Shown in pieces: positions 11,216-22,209 of a DNA stretch of 64,000 nucleotides. This DNA comes from Zizania palustris (lineage: Eukaryota; Streptophyta; Magnoliopsida; Poales; Poaceae), in the NCBI GenBank assembly GCA_019279435.1, contig JAAALK010000288.1, forward strand, positions 69,744,757 to 69,808,756, written 5' to 3'. Position numbers and translations under genes: made by a program. The notes beneath the pieces were generated by a model. That model had not been told where the DNA came from. It made no database searches and was given only the letters and a program-made list of their open reading frames with translations. How positions within the stretch are numbered: position 1 is the first letter of the stretch; every line of letters begins with the position of its first letter.

Positions 11216-11729
11216 CCATCCAAGACCTCCTCATCTCTTTATATAGGGTTGAGAGCCCTTGGTTGTCCACATCTCGAAACCCAAAAATCGGTTACAACCG
11301 ATTTGTGTTTTAACAGATCCAATCAGTTTTACCCACGTCAAAATTTCCGATCCTAGATTGGAACTTCCGATAGGGTATTTTGGTCTCTCTATTCAGTATG
11401 ATACCGTAACAGATCCAATTTGTTTTCACCCACCTCAGAACTTCCGGTCAGTACAAATTTCCCGATTCCAAAATCGAAACTTCTGGCTCATCGAAACATC
11501 CAATACCATATCGGAACTTCCGAAGCAACTTTTGCTCTCTAACTCGAGTCTAGAAAATAATCAGAACATCCGATTCCAAATTAGAATTTCTGATTCATGT
11601 CGCGAATCCAACCGTCGGAATTTCTGGTGTCGTTTTCGCTCTCTTACTCGGGTCCCCAAAATAGTCGGAACTTCCGATACTACTTATCAGAACTTCCGAT
11701 ACACAGAATTTTCTTGGGCATATCCATCA
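11216..11729 (-). repeat. Probable 3' LTR of copia D
   Basis: The right edge at 11729 directly follows a polypurine-like tract (AAGTGGGAGATTGATGG on the minus strand, about 11724-11740). A TATA box (CCTATATAAAGAG, minus strand) lies near 11236-11248. The LTR body is filled with degenerate TCGGAACTTCCGA-type words, also seen at 17020-17290 in the presumed 5' LTR. The left edge is approximate because sequence of the integrase fragment takes over near 11210. Confidence 0.6.
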
Positions 11730-12735
11730 ATCTCCCACTTGCACAAGAACCAATTCTTTGCACCTTTCTTAATCCATACCCTAAGTGTTTGACCCAATAG
11801 GTTCATACACCAATGGTTGTTCACCGGAAACCCTTTCTGACTCACTGATCAATAGTGGTACCTAGCAAAACATATTGACCGACTAAAGTGTACAAAATCA
11901 ATTTTCACTGAACCTTTGATATACACAAGCACCAGTCCTTTTACCACACGACATCAGTCAAGCTCAAGGCGAGATTCGTGCCACCCTTATTGGATAGCTC
12001 GACATTTTCACTTGAACAAGTATCGGATTCAAATCATGACTAACTATTTAGTAATAGTGACATGGCCATGTATTTTTCCAATCCAATACTTCGAGGGGCC
12101 CAGAGACGTCTCTACTATTATTAGGAGGTGTAAATTTCATCTTGACCGCTCACATCCCACGACATGTTTCACAACACACCTGAAAATAACTCTTATTACC
12201 ACCCTGTTACGGAATAGCATTAGGAAGCATCTAAGTGTGTCGCTACGCATTCTGGAATCGAATGATGACATATTTCATAACACATCTAAAAATAACCCTT
12301 ATTACCACCATGTTATGGAATAATGTTAGGAAGCATCTAAGTGTGTCGCTACGCATTCTGGAATCAAACGACGATCTTAGGTCCAAGGACTTTGCAGGTA
12401 CACCATTTTAGATGACAACTTATGGCACATTACAATAACAATCCCAACATGTGTCCACATCACTAATTTGACATCTCTATGTCTATGATCTTTGAAACAT
12501 GATCATCAATTAGTTAGATGTGCAAATCTATGTGTCATCATTGTCCCGCATGATGACAAGATGAAGGATCCTTTTGAACAATATCGTTATAATACAAACA
12601 ATTTCACATAATAAGTCATCAACTCATTAATCAAATGTAAATGACATTAATTCAAGGAACAAGATAACAATTATCCTCACACATTAGCATAGACTCTACT
12701 AACATCTTCCACATACACACGACTCACTCACACAA
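11730..12735 (-). other. Copia D 3' non-coding region with a direct repeat
   Basis: About 1 kb between the RNase H end and the 3' LTR. No gene is supportable. It contains a tandem direct repeat of about 106 bp (12163-12268 and 12269-12374) that differs at roughly one position in ten. The rest is AT-rich sequence that I do not recognise. Confidence 0.55.
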
Positions 12736-13860
12736 GTATCTAATACCAATGGAGCTCAAGTGTGCCTCATGCTTGGGTTTTGGAAGAGGCTTCGTCAACG
12801 GATCTGCCATGTTCAAATCTATGTGTACCTTACAAATTTCACACCACCTCTCTCAATGATCTCGCGGATCAGGTGATATCGCCAAAGTATATGTTTGCAC
12901 TTCTGGTGTGATCTAGCCTTCTTGGCTTACGCAATGGCACCACTATTATCACAATAGAGGTCCACTAGACTAGACGCACTAGGAACAACACCCAACTTAG
13001 AAACAAACTTTCTGATCCAAACTATCTCCTTCGTAACTTCTGAAGTGGTGATATACTGAGATTCTATTGTAGAATAGACACCGTCTCTTGCTTGGAACAC
13101 TTCCAACTCATTGCACCTCCATTGAGGCAGAACACAACCAGATTACGATCGAGAATCATCTTTATCGGTCAGAAAGCTAGCATCGGTGTAACCACTTACA
13201 ACGAGCTCCTCTTCACCACCATACACTAGGAACATTTCCTCAGTCCTTCTCAAGTACTTGAGGATACTCTTTACTGCAGCCTAGTGACTTCCACCCAGGT
13301 TCGATTGGTACCTTCTCGTAACACTTGAGAATATGACACATCTAGGTATGTACACAACATGGCATACATGATGGATCCAATTGTGGAGGCATACATGATC
13401 ACACTTATCTTCTCTAGTTCATCAGGTATGACAACACTCTGAAGAGATTGCTTCAGTCCATAAATGGATTTCTGCAACTTATAAACTTTTCCAACATTTT
13501 CCGAACCATCAAGACCTTTAGGCTGTGTCATTTACATACTCAGTTTTCCATTCAGGAAATTCATCTTGACATCCATTTGCCATATCTCGTAATCATAAAA
13601 TACGACAATTGCTAGGATGATCTGAATAGACTTATGCATGGCGACGGTGAAAACATTTCATCGTAATCAACACCTTGAATCTGTTTGAAACCTTTCACCA
13701 CTAATCGTGCCTTATAGATGTGAACATTTCCATCAATGTCTATCTTTTTCTTGAATATCCATTTACACTCAATAGTTTTTACACCATCGGGTGGATCAAC
13801 CAAGTTCCAAACTTAGTTTTCTCACATGGACTCCAACTCAGATCTAATGGCTCCAAGTCA
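12736..13860 (-). pseudogene. Copia D: RT and RNase H remnants, catalytic RT segment deleted
   Basis: Minus-strand pol remnant. RT N-part is readable at 13803-13612 (KWIFKKKIDIDGNVHIYKAR) and 13531-13440 (KVYKLQKSIYGLKQ). Directly after YGLKQ the sequence jumps to a segment that normally lies about 150 codons further on (EKISVIMYASTIGSIMYAM), so the part that carries the YVDD motif is deleted near 13440. The RNase H end is recognisable near 12830-12740 (ADPLTKPLPKPKHE). Several stops and frame changes are present. The element cannot make active RT. The lineage resembles Tork/Angela-type copia by the integrase and RNase H motifs. Confidence 0.82.
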
Positions 13861-14000
13861 TTTCTCAGAGTCTGGTATCACCACTGCTCCGCATAGGTCT
13901 TGGGCTCGTTGTTGTCCAACAACAACACGTCGCGATGACCGGAGGTAAAAAATATGAACCTATCCGGCGCACTGGCTCACCCTCTCAGACCTCCGTAGGG

Positions 14001-15335
14001 CTAGCGCATGCACAATAGACTCTGCAACACTTTGTGCATCCTATTATTGTTCAGTGGGATTTGGAACACTTTCCAGTGGATCTCGAACCTCTTCGAGATG
14101 CATTGTCTTCCTACTAACTCCTTTTGAGAGAAACTCTTTCTCAAGGAATACACCGTTCTGAGCGACAAACAATTTGCCCTCTTCTCTATTTTAGAAATAG
14201 TATCATTTGGTTTCCCTAGGATACCCAAGAAAGAAGCACTTGTTAGAATTAGGAGTGAGCTTGTGAGACGTCAAACGTTTAACATACGCCTCACATCCCC
14301 AAATCTTTAGAAAAGACAAACTGGGAAGCCTCCCAGACCACACCTCATATGGCGTCTTCTCTACTGACTTAGATGGAACTCTTATCGTGAAAGTTGCGGC
14401 TTCTAGAGCAAGTCTCCAAAAATATAATGGAAGATCAGCGTGACTCATCATAGACTGAACCATGTCCAACAAGGTGTGGTTTCTCCACTTTGACACTCCG
14501 TTCCTCGGGGGTGTGCCAGGTGGAGTCAGCTGTGGAACAATTCCACACTGCTTCAGATGATCACTAAACTCATGGCTCAAATATTCACCCTCTCGATCAG
14601 ATCATAGAAATTTAATTATATTGCCCGTATGATTTTGTACTTCATTTTGGAAGTCCTTGAACTTTTCGAAGGATTCTCACTTATGTATCATCAAGTAGAC
14701 ATAGTCATATCTACTAAAGTCATCGGTAAAAGTGATAAAGTACTGAAAACCATTCCTAGCCATGTGACTCATTGGACCACACACATCAGTATGCACTATG
14801 GCCAATAGCTCACTCGCCCTCTCACTCTGTCCAGTGAAAGGCTTCTTTGTCATTTTGCCAAGTAAGCAGGACTCGCATGTGTCATATGATTCAAAATCAA
14901 ATAACTCCAAAAGTCCATCACTATGGAGCTTCTGCACATACTTCTCATTTATATGACCCAAACGACAATGCCAGACGTAGGTAGGATTCAAATCATTGAG
15001 TCATTGTTTCTTAGTACTAATGTTATAAACGTGTGCATCTTAAAGACTTAGAATACACAATCCATTCACTAATGGACAAACACCACAGATCATGCATTCA
15101 AAATATTGAACAACACTTGTTCCTTTATTACGAATTCAAAACCATCTTCCTCTAAACATGAAGAAGAGATAATGTTTCTGCCTAAGGCGGGAATGAAATA
15201 ACAATTATTCAACTCCAAAACTAGTCCTAACGGTAGTGACAGTGAATAAACACCGACAGCCAACGCTGCAACCTTTGCACCATTCCTGATGTGGACATCC
15301 AGCTCACCACTTGCACACTTTCTTACTCTACTCAT
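14001..15335 (-). pseudogene. Copia D: protease C-part and integrase, decayed
   Basis: Protease C-terminal part at 15335-15090 (ELNNCYFIPALGRNIISSS), then the gag-pre-integrase zinc-binding region and integrase core at 14991-14677 (CRLGHINEKYVQKL, the CESCLLGKMTKKPF knuckle, IVHTDVCGPM with the first catalytic Asp, TDDFSRYDYVYL). The integrase C-part is at 14580-14203 (GVSKWRNHTLLDMV, WGCEAYVKRL). The His of the expected WHxRLGH is present. The codons for the second catalytic Asp lie in a broken stretch near 14590-14680. Many stops and at least three frame changes separate the pieces. It is non-functional. Confidence 0.85.
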
Positions 15336-16268
15336 CCCTGCAATGATTTACAAGTATGAATCATCGATCTGGTATCAAATACCCATGAATCATTTGGACG
15401 AGTAGCAAGATTAATTTCAATAACATTAATACCTAAAGTTGAAGTCACACTTCCCTTCTTGTTCTTCTGCTCTTCCAGATACACCTTGTAGTTGCGCTTC
15501 CAATGCCTAGGCTTGTGGCAGTGGTGGTATACATTAGAGCCAGTAGGACCCGACTTGTACTTTCCAATCGGTTTATACTTTGTACTAGAGATCGAATCTG
15601 TAGTCTTAGCCTTGCCCTTCCTCTTTCTCTTTTTGCCCTCCTTCTGAACCATCATCACATGACTTGGAGATTTTCTGATACTCTCCTCAACTAGTGTCTT
15701 CTCCAGTCCAACCATGTTGTAATTCATGATGAATTGACTCAAAGCTCAGTGGGAGTGACTAGAGAATGACATCAATAGCTAGGTATGGATCAAGTGGGGT
15801 GCCTAGTCTCTCTAGAGTCACGATGTAACCAATCATCCTGATCACATGAGGGCTCACTAGGCTCCCTTCAGCTAGCCTACTCCCAAACATGGACTTAAAC
15901 ACACTGTATCTCTCTGCCCTTGCGTGGTTCTGAAACATGCCTTTGAGACCTATGATCATATCGTAAGCATCACATTCCTCATATTGTTTCTGTAACTCAG
16001 AGGACATGCAGGCAAGCATGAGACAGCTAACATCCACGGAAATCACTAGCATGCTTCTCATAAGAATGCTTTTCTGCTGCAGAAGCATCCTCTCTTGTTC
16101 ATCGGGGTTAGGTTCCTCTAGAACGTAATCTTTTTTCTGTTGTTTAAGAACAATTCTCAAATTTTGATACCAATCCATAAAGTTTGTTCTAGATAATTTC
16201 TCACGTTCAAGAATAGATCGCAAATTAAAAATGTGAGTGCTCTTAACAGAAGGAGTAGTAGGTGTCAT
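15336..16268 (-). pseudogene. Copia D: gag and start of protease
   Basis: Gag begins with an ATG at 16268; the first 169 codons (16268-15759) form a UBN2/copia-type Gag domain including RTNFMDWYQNLRIVLKQQ. A stop follows near 15759 and the protein continues at 15742 with a basic linker and a zinc knuckle at about 15530-15485. The knuckle reads CHKPRHWKRN without the final Cys, so it is degenerate. The protease active site is at about 15395 as FDTRS, where the Gly of the D-T/S-G triad is Arg. The gene is inactive. Confidence 0.82.
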
Positions 16269-17315
16269 GATCTACAAAAGATTAAATGCAAGGTTCAACA
16301 CTATGCAATGTTCATCTTCTATCCAATAAAAGATATTCCACTATTTTAAAAACAATCACTTTCCCTCTAATGACTAACAGTGATGAAAGATCCAAATTCA
16401 CTCCAACTCCTAGTGAGCTTTGGCATCACTGCTAGAAGATAGGTGACATAGGTAAGCAACACTTTGCTAATCACATCGTATGTGACTCTTGTCATTGGAG
16501 AAGCATCTATACTCTACGCCAACTCTATGCTCCAAGGCCCAAAACCATTTTGATAGCCCTATTAAGCAAACCAACACTATGTGTGCAGAAGTCCGACTTC
16601 TGCCCTAACTGGTAAAGATAAAAGATAGCACAATGCTTTGGCAGACCTACTATCGATGAGAAATATCCTTGGTGGGTGCAGCTATTGGAAGGTGCATCAA
16701 TACTTAATTTTCTGAGCGAAAACTATTCTAGCACGGTAATGTCCCTAGAGCACACAAAACATGAAAGAATAGTATAACATGAACATAAGAAAGCATCACA
16801 GCAATCATATTAACTGTGACATAGCATGACCCTCTTCACATGGCGATCTCCATCTCCATGGATCCTGTCATTGAGTGCATGCTCCCGGCCTCCATGAAGT
16901 GTACTAGTCTATCTCGCATAGCCTATACTAGTTACATGGGCCGAAGCACCACGGAAACGACATGTAATCCATAATAAATTTGCATCAGCCTTGGGCTTTT
17001 GATCTCCAAACTAGAACACATTGGAACTTTCGATACCCCTATCGGAACCTCCGATCAACCGATTCTAAATCGGAACTTCCGGTTTGACTCTCTGTTTCTG
17101 AATAAGAAATAATCGAAACTTCCAATTCCAAATTGGAACTTCTGATTTGAGATTTCGGTTTCGCAAACCATAAATTATCAGAACTTCTAATACCATATCA
17201 GAACTTCCAATTTGAGCTCTCAATTTCCAATTCAGAAAATAATCGGAATTTTCTATTCCAAATCGGAACTTTCGATCCTCCGAGAATTTTCTTGGACACA
17301 ATTCCTTCAAAAGGC
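16269..17315 (-). repeat. Copia D 5' leader and probable 5' LTR
   Basis: Non-coding. From about 16980 to 17290 it holds the same degenerate TCGGAACTTCCGA words as 11280-11700, and the edge near 17290-17310 shares AGAATTTTCTTGG with the 3' LTR edge at 11704-11716. From this I infer an LTR with its outer edge near 17315. I could not find a TGGTATCAGAGC primer site between it and gag, so the inner boundary is open. The LTR pair is strongly diverged, which points to an old insertion. Confidence 0.5.
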
Positions 17316-18925
17316 TCTCCTGCAAGACATCTTGACAGATTTATCCTTTAAGACTCAATTATATGTATGTATAATAAATAACTCAATTATCAATAAGAAG
17401 TCGGTGGTTTGCTATTTTCATATGTTGGTGGTTAACTAGATTATCTATGCACTTGGCCTTATCTAACTAACTTTGTTTAATTTTTATCTTTAAAGTACTT
17501 TTAAAGATAGTACTGTGAGAAGTACATCACAACTAACCTACACCGGCAGACCATCGAGATTCAAGTGACAGTAGTAGGATCTAAGGCAGTTCCAATTGTG
17601 GAGCATAAATCCACGGATAGATGATGCTACCTAACTACTCGTTTTAGCCAATTTCTTTGAGATAACACGTTAGAAGTTGGCATAATATGTGTCTTCCATT
17701 TCAACATTAACAATAGTGCAATTGAGGTTGTCATGTATGTGGTGTAAACCTGGGGTATGATGTTTTCCTATTCATCTTTCTTTTTGCACAGATAACAATT
17801 GTGCATATTATACTGATTCATTTTTCTTTAGGGAGAATGAGTATAAGGTGACAATAAAAGAGATTGCAAAACTAGATATGTAGATCCTTAATCAATTCAC
17901 GGTGGTAGATAAAAAGAATCTCCGCGAGACACTATTCAAACTCTTATGAAAGTTAGAAACCAGCTAGAAGTTAGCTAGAAGTTAGAAGTTAGGGAATGAG
18001 GCTCTTATGGAACTTTATTTTATCAATGCAAATTCTTTAAGATAACGAGTTAGAAGTTAATATATATGATGTTAATTTGGTTATGAATCTTTTGTGTTCA
18101 TTCTGTGATTAATTATCTATGATGTTCTTTGGAATATAATGTTGGATGCACTTTGATTCAGGATGCAGTCTAAAAACTATTGTTTTTTTAAATAACCGTA
18201 ATATTAGCAACGAATAACAATAATCAGCCGCCACTAAGGAAACTTTAGTGACGAGTGACATTACGACTTGTCACTAAAAACTATAGAAAGTGAACCGATA
18301 TGCTCCCTTTAGTGTCAGGTGAATATTGTTGCCTGTCACAAAAGGTTGACATTTTAGTGACGAGTAAACACTCATAACTAATAATGTTACATCACTAACA
18401 TGATAAGAGTGATGGAAGATTTACTTGTCACTAACAGGGGGTTTTCTGTAGTACGTAGTGAGTTCTTATAGATGCCCTAATTGATGGGACGATCAAAACT
18501 GATACTGAATCGTAGAAGAATGGAACTAATGCAAATGTACATGTGCTACTCATTGGTTACATATTTAATTTTTTGTTTATAAATATTTAAATATTTTTTA
18601 CTCCCAAATTATTATTCAATTTATGATCTAATTATATCATTGTACTGATTATAATTTAATCTATAAAATAAAATTTCATATGATTATATTTTTGTTAAAA
18701 AATATTTGATATATAGATCTCACTAAATTTAAATTTATCTCATGTCATTTATATACATCTAACCAAATAAAAAATTGTCTCATTCCATCCATCCAACTAA
18801 ACACATTAAATATATTATCTCATTGCTAAATCTATAGATTGATTGCGTTTGCAGGCGTGGGAGGACTCGTTGAGAGGGATAGCGTGAGGAATTAGAAACG
18901 TCAAAGCTGACGTTTCTCTCCAATA
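17316..18925. other. AT-rich intergenic DNA
   Basis: No supportable gene or RNA. The sequence is AT-rich, especially 18540-18840. The only recognisable piece is the CACTA-like end at 18190-18463, listed separately. The final bases, AGATG at 18926-18930, are the left target duplication of copia B. Confidence 0.6.
18190..18463 (-). mobile_element. CACTA-type transposon terminal fragment
   Basis: On the minus strand the edge reads CACTACGTACTACAG followed by AAAACCCCCTGTTAGTGAC. Inside are repeated words of the type TTAGTGACGAGT and ACTTGTCACTA in both directions (for example 18249-18262, 18275-18284, 18353-18364 and 18422-18432). CACTA ends combined with short subterminal repeats are typical of En/Spm-type elements. 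No second end, target duplication or transposase is visible, so this is a fragment or a remnant. The exact end is uncertain. Confidence 0.55.
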
Positions 18926-18930
18926 AGATG

Positions 18931-19052
18931 TGTTGCGGTTAATCTCCTAGAAAGGCGCGCCTGTGGGCCCAAGCAATAGCACGCATGCAGAAGTTGCGTG
19001 CAGCAGCACATGCTCGCAGCGGCGCATGCAGGCAGCGTGTCAGGCAGCAGGC
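18931..19052 (+). repeat. Copia B 5' LTR, left part
   Basis: First 122 bp of the LTR, starting TGTTGCGG. It is rich in GCAGCAC and GCATGC words and matches 50372-50463 of the 3' LTR. It is cut by element 2, whose target duplication CAGGC is 19048-19052. Confidence 0.88.
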
Positions 19053-20851
19053 TGTAGGACCGAAAGTAGCAACCAGAGGGGGGTGAATGGGCGCCTAAAA
19101 AATTCTTGTGAATCAATGGCCTGCTCCCAGCACCCAACGCACCTCAACAGACTAACAGCGAAAAGTAAACAGATCAACTGAGCCTCAAAAAATCTAGCCT
19201 AAAAACAACCAGTGTCCTAATCGAAAAGACACCAACACAGTGTGAATAGGCAGATTAAAAAATTAATTAACTCACAGGCATTTGCTCATATCAAAAAGCA
19301 TGTAGATGGTAAACAAAGATGAACCAACAGGTATAACGATAGCACATAGAGATTAGAACAACTAACTCAAACTGTTCATTCAAACTTCTTAGTTGTACAC
19401 CACCACAAGAAAACTGATAATAGAGAACTAGCACTAATCAGCACACAGAACAAGAGAATAGTACTTGCAGTGCAATATCAACTAGGAGCATTAATTTCCA
19501 GTGCATTAGAAGATTGAACAGAGGATTATACAACGAAGTAACTGTAAATGCACGTGAAACGAGGCAAACAGGAATACCATGAATCGTTTTCTCCTGGAAA
19601 CCTGACCGAACACCTTGTAGGCATGCGGTACTCCGGCTTGGTTTCTGCTTCCTCAAAATTCTGCCACCACGCGTCAATGCGCAGACCGCCCAACACTTGG
19701 CTTCAGAACTGTTGTACCTCACTCGAACCCTCCGCTTGTTACTCGCACATGCGCCCGGTCTTCACGAGGTCCAAGTCTCCAAACCTGATGCAACTTCCTG
19801 CTGCTCGTAGTTGTTCACGTGTTCTCTCGGTGGATGCCTGCTGCTGTTGCCCTGAGAAGCGTGCTCCACAGACTGCTACAGGATTGCATGGCTAGAAGCT
19901 AGTTGCCACTAGGGGCTAGCCGGCTGAGATGTCTCCAGCTGAAGCCGCAAGCAAGCAAGCTAGAATATAGGTGTAGGTACTAGTTTCCAGCGTAGACCAA
20001 AGCCAAAAGGAAGTAGTGCTTGTAGTAGAACATCACAGTCATGAGAATAAAAAACAGTGCACGGAGAAATAATACCTGTGGCCAGCAATTTGAAGAGACA
20101 GTGGAGAACAAAAACCGGCGGCGGCGATTTTCAAGCCCGAAGGAACACCGGCGGCGGAAGACGAAGAACACAGTGAAAAATTGACCCTCAAATCTCTGGA
20201 ATTAGTAAAGTGGTTTTTTAAAAGGGTAACCCTAACCCTAGGATATTGGGGCCTATTTATAGGCAGCCCATTAAAATGGAAAAATGCAGAAATACCGCTA
20301 GGGTTTTTTACAGACTCTGAATAAAAATGGAAAAGACCGAAATGCCCTTAGGATTTTTCACAGACTCACTGACAGACAGTGGGCCTAAAGGCAAAAACGT
20401 AAAAACCGAAATAAAGGTAACTTGTCCTGATGCGGAGCTTTCGTAGCAGCTACGGCTTCACCTCAGAACGGTCAGATCCAAGATCAGCGGTCATCAGTTT
20501 TGCGCCGAAACTGACAAAAGCGTCCATCGTCTTCACACCGGGTACCCGGATTGGGCCGGCCCGATTCCACAGCTCCCTCAGCCCGGCAATCGCTCGCCCC
20601 CCGTGTACCTGAGTCAATCCCGGTCAACAGCCCAGTGGATCCTCTGCTGCTCCTAGCCCATGTACCCGGATTGGGCCAGCCCGACTTCGTGGCCCCTCTG
20701 CCCGACAGTCGCTCGTTGCCCGTGTACCTGAGTCACACGCGGCCCAGACGCAGCAGGTCTTCTCTCTCTTTTCAGTCCTCTTTGACTACCGTTGACAATG
20801 ACTCATCACATCTGGAGCCATAAGGCCCACGCTATTCAGCATGGCTCCTCA
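19053..20851 (-). repeat. 3' LTR of element 2
   Basis: 1799 bp, from TGTAGGACCG at 19053 to GGCTCCTCA at 20851. It contains the conserved TATA box at 20253-20262 (minus strand), the telomere-like ACCCTAACCCTA next to it (20229-20241) and the duplicated GTACCCGG units at about 20542-20740. The target duplication CAGGC lies directly to its left. Confidence 0.93.
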
Positions 20852-20852
20852 A

Positions 20853-20862
20853 TCTCCCCCTT
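20853..20862 (-). other. Polypurine tract of element 2
   Basis: Reads AAGGGGGAGA on the minus strand, directly before the TG of the 3' LTR. It primes plus-strand synthesis in LTR elements. It is the last of several similar tracts in the spacer. Confidence 0.85.
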
Positions 20863-22209
20863 GATGAGTGCATTGTCAACACTTCACTTCATCTGCTCTT
20901 CAGTACCTGCGAACAACTGTGGAAACACGAAAACAAAACACAAGAAAACAGAGAAGAAGAAAATAAAGTAAAAGTTTAACCCTAATGGCCAAAAGCCGAA
21001 CAAAAAAACAAGAAGCGGTCATTATAGTTAACCAAAAAGTAAAAGCTCAAAAACGAGTACAATCTCAGAATCATCACAAGGATATCAAAAGAGTAAGGAC
21101 AAACGAGAAAAAAACTCCCCCTGAAACAAATCCCAGAGAAAGCCAAAACTCCCCCTTAAACTCTTCTCCGAAAATTTCTCCCCCTTGTTGACAAGTGAAC
21201 TCTTCAAGCACTCTAAAACAACACTGACTCCCCCTGAAATGCAATGAATGCAACTGGGGTGCAGGTGGAGTGTAGAAAGCATGCTTCTCAGATATGATTG
21301 ACTGCAATTACAACATCTAGCAAGTATAGCAAAAAACATATTGTCTAAGACACATGGCATGATCAGTGCAGCAGATGATATCTAAAGAAAGTCATTAGCA
21401 CGCATTTTTTTCAATTTTTGCAAATAAAAGCATCACCACATTTTCCAGTTGACAAGCAAGGTAAAGCATGAGATGCAGAAGCTAACTGATATCTACCAAG
21501 ATAAGCATTGTCCGAAACAAAGTGCTTCAACAAACTTGTTGTCTTTTAATTTTCAGTCTTTTTCATTTTCCTTTTTCATTTTTGCCAAGGGTTATTTGCA
21601 TGTCAAACCTTATACTAACCAACCAAGTCAAGCCTAGGCCAGAACTGGACCATCGGAAGCTTAAGACATTGGTCTTGGCATACACTACACTGTCCTAGTT
21701 CATACCAAAGTGCTATGGTAAGCAGTCCAGAACAATGCAATGTGACAAAGCAAACCCACTTGGATCTTTTCAACTCAAGCATAAAAAGGCATGGAATTTT
21801 CATTCATTTTTGATTCTTATCATTTTTATAGCACATTTTCCATGTTAAAGCATAAAGATGTCCAAGTTGCATATCTGCATCTATGTGAGGAACTAGCTAC
21901 AAGGCATGTAACAGATAGCAAAAGCACTCAGCCTACACATGCTAGTTACCAGAAGCAATGGTGATCATTTTTCAAGTTTAAAGCATAAAAGCCATGCATA
22001 TGAAAAATATCAGACATATCAAGTGAACTGAACCAAAGCATGATCATTGACAAGTATTCAAAAGCATGTACCAGCTAGAATAAGTAAAACAGTTCAATCA
22101 TATAACAGAAGCAGGCTCAAAAGTGTGATATGTGAGTATGTATGATATGAACACACACAAAAAGACTCAAGAAAAGAGTAAAGAAGGAAGAAAACTGACG
22201 CAAAATATC
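20863..22209 (-). other. Element 2 spacer between pol and 3' LTR
   Basis: About 1.35 kb without a supportable gene. It holds extra polypurine tracts on the minus strand near 21115, 21150, 21179 and 21229. I see no env-like reading frame. The matching spacer of element 3 (35331-36645) is collinear with it, and its upstream part shares words with the copia A spacer at 6600-7300 in reverse complement. Confidence 0.75.

Noticed and set aside
11259..11792. 177-codon plus-strand frame
   Set aside because: Lies in LTR sequence full of palindromic words; antisense to the element; no recognisable domain.
20863..22209. Possible env-like gene in the Sirevirus spacer
   Set aside because: No long frame, signal peptide or membrane segment in either element 2 or element 3.
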